Source: an uncultured Pelagibacteraceae bacterium
GTDB lineage: Bacteria; Pseudomonadota; Alphaproteobacteria; Pelagibacterales; Pelagibacteraceae
DNA length: 64,000 nucleotides
Assembly: GCA_902573465.1 (NCBI GenBank)
Contig: CACGJX010000004.1
Location: forward strand, 1-64,000
Direction of reading: 5' to 3'
This document shows, piece by piece, positions 60,915 through 64,000 of the stretch. The notes beneath the pieces were generated by a model. That model worked only from the letters and a program-made list of their open reading frames with translations, was not told the origin of the DNA and did no database searches. Position 1 is the first letter of the stretch. Each line of letters begins with the position of its first letter. A program made the position numbers and the translations under genes.

Positions 60915-63037
60915 TAAATTAATTTAGCATTATTACCTATAGAAATATCTATTATATATTTAGTAATTTTCATTTCGTTAAACAATTTAAAATATTTTTT
61001 TTTTCCATTTTTCGCAATTTTTTTTCTAACTTTCGAATTGATTTTATAAAATCTAATTTTATCTGATAAGTCATTAATATTGTCATATAAAATTATTTCA
61101 TCTTTATTAAAAAAATCACCTAGTTGTGTTTTTTTATCTATAAAAGTAAGAAGACCATTTCCAATTAATGATGCTATTCTATTACTAGAATAATATTTGG
61201 TCGGCAATCCTCTACTTAAATTTAATCCCATTTTTGAATTTACTAAAGCTTGATAAAAATTGTTTCCCCAAATTGGTTCTTTATTCTTAAAACCATAAAA
61301 GTCACAATTTATATCATTTAACTTTGCGGATAATTTGTTCAAGAAAATTATTCTATTGTCAATTTTGTCTGTTTTTAGAGATGCTCTATTTACACCATGA
61401 CTCATCGCATAAAATAAATCCATAGATGGATTGGTATTAAAAACATCAAAACATTCAATGTTTTTATCGACTGGCACAAAAAAAAAATTTATATTTGTTA
61501 TATCAAATCCTTGTTTCTTAATAATACTTGGATCTGTAGTGATAAAATTATGGTCTACTATATTACTATATATTGAAATATTTTTTAAATTTCTTTTAGA
61601 ATAATCTAGACTTGGCATCACGGGATCTTCGTTCCATTGAGTAATGATAAGATTTTTGTTTTGCTCTCTAATTTTTTTAATTGTGTCAGGTTCAATATTT
61701 TTAGTGTGACCAAATATAAATAAATCAGGATTATAATTTTTAAAGGTTTCAATTAAATAATTTTGGAATTTTTGATTTGAATTTAAACTGAAAAATCTAT
61801 TTTGACGTATAAAGTCTCTATCGCTTATTTCAAGAACGTCATGACCATTCCTAATTAATCCATTTGTAAATTTTTTTCCAATAGAAATGTTATAAAGTCT
61901 GTGATTTAATTTTTGCCCAGTGTTATATAAATTTATAATTCTTAATTTTTTGGTGATAAAATTTAAATTAAAATTGTGAATCAATTTTGATCTTATTTCA
62001 TCTATAAGTTTTGCATTAGATTTAATAGTATGTTTGACATTTTTGAAACCATTGAGTTGAAGGTTTTTTCTTAATTTAGAATTAGTTATTAGTTTTTTAA
62101 TATTTTTATATAAAGTGTCTGAATTCAAATTTTTAAGTACCAATGAATAATCAGTTGTCTCAGGTAAACCGCCTTTGTTTGATATTATTGTAGCACATGC
62201 TCGAGAAGAAGACTCAAGTGCTGTACGCCCAAAAGGTTCCTCCCATCTGGATGGTACAACAGCTATTTCTGATTTATCTAAAAAATTCAAAACTTTTTGA
62301 TGTTTTAAGAATCCAAGCTCAAAATGTCGTTTGTGATTAATATAAGGTCTATCTCTATTCTCATCTCCTATTGAATATGCCTTCCAGGCTTTGTATTCAT
62401 TCAAAATTCTTATGATAGCATCTTTATAGATATCATAACCTTTTGACTCATTTAATTTTCCAACAAAAACAATATTTTTATTTTTTTTGAATATTTTTTT
62501 ACTTTTATGAATACTCGGATAAACAACATCGGTTTTATCCAGAAGTTTTCTATCTAAATCTTTAAAAAATCTTTCCTGGGTCCATTGACTTACAAAGATG
62601 ATTTTGTCAACTTTATCTAATAAAGATAAACGTTGAGAAGTACTTTTTGATCCTTTCATACTTAGAGGATCATTATGAAAATATAAAATAAATTTTTTAT
62701 CTAATTTTTTTTTAAGAATAGTAAAAATTTGTGGTCTATTATGAATTTCTATAATTTCGAAATTTTGATTTTTGATTTTCGAAATTAAATTTTGGCAATA
62801 TTCGATGGTGGTACTAGAAAATCTTGATTTCTTATTTTGTATTGGAATGTTGATATAATTATCTGTTAAATAATCTTTATTTTTTGTATTTCCAAATATG
62901 TAATTATTTTTATTAAATTTTGAATATTTAAAAAAATCACAAACCCATATTGCTGCAGCTTGAGCTCTAGAAAAAGTATAATTTTCCTTATAAGGTAATA
63001 TTGTTGCAATTTTAATTTTCTGATTTATTGAAATCAT
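60914..63037 (-). CDS. Two-domain glycosyltransferase (N-terminal GT4, C-terminal CgeB-like)
   Basis: VFVGKLNESKGYDIYKDAI, SRWEEPFGRTALESSSRACATI; C-terminal half GLNLSRGLPTKYYSSNRIASLIGNGLLTFIDKKTQLGDFF. Confidence 0.82.
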   Translation of the reverse strand: MISINQKIKIATILPYKENYTFSRAQAAAIWVCDFFKYSKFNKNNYIFGNTKNKDYLTDNYINIPIQNKKSRFSSTTIEYCQNLISKIKNQNFEIIEIHNRPQIFTILKKKLDKKFILYFHNDPLSMKGSKSTSQRLSLLDKVDKIIFVSQWTQERFFKDLDRKLLDKTDVVYPSIHKSKKIFKKNKNIVFVGKLNESKGYDIYKDAIIRILNEYKAWKAYSIGDENRDRPYINHKRHFELGFLKHQKVLNFLDKSEIAVVPSRWEEPFGRTALESSSRACATIISNKGGLPETTDYSLVLKNLNSDTLYKNIKKLITNSKLRKNLQLNGFKNVKHTIKSNAKLIDEIRSKLIHNFNLNFITKKLRIINLYNTGQKLNHRLYNISIGKKFTNGLIRNGHDVLEISDRDFIRQNRFFSLNSNQKFQNYLIETFKNYNPDLFIFGHTKNIEPDTIKKIREQNKNLIITQWNEDPVMPSLDYSKRNLKNISIYSNIVDHNFITTDPSIIKKQGFDITNINFFFVPVDKNIECFDVFNTNPSMDLFYAMSHGVNRASLKTDKIDNRIIFLNKLSAKLNDINCDFYGFKNKEPIWGNNFYQALVNSKMGLNLSRGLPTKYYSSNRIASLIGNGLLTFIDKKTQLGDFFNKDEIILYDNINDLSDKIRFYKINSKVRKKIAKNGKKKYFKLFNEMKITKYIIDISIGNNAKLI

Positions 63038-63275
63038 CTAATATAAGTTTTCTTTTTTTTCTATCTTTCTTAAGTTTGTATTCGAAAGATAAAGCATTAT
63101 TTTTTTTAATAAATTTTTTTCTATAAATAATAATCCAATTGTGACCTTTTGTTGATTTTGCCCCCTTATTAGTATTATGTTTTTTAAGCCTATTTTTAAG
63201 ATTATTTGTAAATCCAACATATGTTTTAGATTTTATCCTACCGATACTTTTAATCATATACACATAATAGGACAT
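63012..63275 (-). CDS. GIY-YIG domain protein (UPF0213-like)
   Basis: YYVYMIKSIGRIKSKTYVGFTNNLKNRLKKHN. Confidence 0.88.
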   Translation of the reverse strand: MSYYVYMIKSIGRIKSKTYVGFTNNLKNRLKKHNTNKGAKSTKGHNWIIIYRKKFIKKNNALSFEYKLKKDRKKRKLILDDFNKSEN

Positions 63276-63281
63276 AAATTT

Positions 63282-63356
63282 TGGCGGTCCCTAGGGGAAT
63301 CGAACCCCTCTTTCGAGGATGAAAACCACGTGTCCTAACCGATAGACGAAGGGACC
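63282..63356 (-). tRNA. tRNA-Glu(TTC)
   Basis: GGTCCCTTCGTCTATCGGTTAGGACACGTGGTTTTCATCCTCGAAAGAGGGGTTCGATTCCCCTAGGGACCGCCA; anticodon TTC at 63321-63323; encoded CCA. Confidence 0.94.
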
Positions 63357-63391
63357 AAATTTGGATCTTTTATTGTATAAAATAATATTTA

Positions 63392-64000
63392 TCAAGTTTT
63401 TATAGTGTCTTCTCTTGTAACAATTTTACACTTATTTGAACCTTTATGCGTAACTAAAGTTTCTGTAATATATCTCCCATTATTAATATTAACACCTTTT
63501 ACTAAATCGCCATTCGTGATTCCGGTTGCACAAAATATTGTGTCACCTTTAATTATTTCCTCTAAATTATATTTTTTTCTTAGGTCTTTAATTCCCATTT
63601 TTTTTGCTCTTAAAATGTCGTCATCATTATCAAAAATAAATCTTCCTTGAAATTTACAATTGTAAGCATCAATAGCAGATGCTGCTAAAACACCTTCGGG
63701 CCCTCCTCCTATTCCTAAAAAAATATCCACATTATATTTTTCATCTGTCACCATTAAAGCTCCAGAAACATCTCCATCGGAAATCAATTTCATTTTGACT
63801 TTCATACCATTGAGTTTATCTATAATTTTTTGGTGTCGAGGACGATTTAATAAACAAACAGTAATATTTGAGATATCTTTATTTAATGAATCGGCTATGT
63901 TCTTAATATTTCTTTCAATAGGGTAATCAAGATCTGTTGCATCAAAAGGAACTTTATTTGATACTGCAAGTTTATCCATATAAGTTTCTGGAGCATTAAA
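63392..64000 (-). CDS. glpX: Class II fructose-1,6-bisphosphatase GlpX, 5' end beyond window
   Basis: Frame open to the window end (FNAPETYMDKLAV...); GIGGGPEGVLAASAID. Confidence 0.92.
   Translation of the reverse strand, partial: FNAPETYMDKLAVSNKVPFDATDLDYPIERNIKNIADSLNKDISNITVCLLNRPRHQKIIDKLNGMKVKMKLISDGDVSGALMVTDEKYNVDIFLGIGGGPEGVLAASAIDAYNCKFQGRFIFDNDDDILRAKKMGIKDLRKKYNLEEIIKGDTIFCATGITNGDLVKGVNINNGRYITETLVTHKGSNKCKIVTREDTIKT

Noticed and set aside
63038-63220. 60-aa alternative-frame ORF inside the GIY-YIG gene
   Set aside because: The other frame encodes a clear GIY-YIG domain; this one has no recognisable features.
1-64000. CRISPR arrays, IS elements, rRNA operons, prophage structural genes
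   Set aside because: No regularly spaced repeats, transposase, rRNA or phage structural motifs were seen in the sequence or ORF translations.

Overview
AT-rich (roughly 30% GC by eye), gene-dense bacterial chromosome segment. Gene content and order, the four-subunit sarcosine oxidase operon, the SAM-V-like leader upstream of metY and very short intergenic gaps indicate an alphaproteobacterium of the SAR11 / Pelagibacterales type (inference). Positions 1-56.8 kb are mostly core metabolism and translation genes: rluC, lipB, mgtE, panC, galU/ugd, topA, plsY, pyrC/pyrB, gatCAB, soxBDAG, slt, dapA, smpB, folK, rsh, pyrE, pdxJ-acpS-lepB-rnc-recO, hemB, glyA-nrdR-rib operon-nusB-thiL, hppA, rpmF-plsX-ihf, ctaA, metY, rplM-rpsI, argC, hom. 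From about 56.8 to 63.3 kb the content becomes accessory: a long non-coding stretch, a minimal ogt, a tyrosine recombinase, three glycosyltransferase genes and a GIY-YIG protein, ending at tRNA-Glu and glpX. The most interesting signals are: (1) a GC-rich (about 53% over 57601-57720), densely base-paired block on the minus strand just upstream of ogt, with seven local helices including GNRA tetraloops, a candidate undescribed structured RNA; (2) a second predicted structured RNA at 57100-57213 followed by a terminator-like hairpin; (3) a 9-7-9 perfect palindrome abutting the start of the tyrosine recombinase; (4) a SAM-II-like plus SAM-V-like tandem in the metY leader with no obvious terminator between them; (5) a single-base frameshift in a poly-A run near the 3' end of panC. 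No BLAST, Rfam or folding software was run; all helices were paired by eye.
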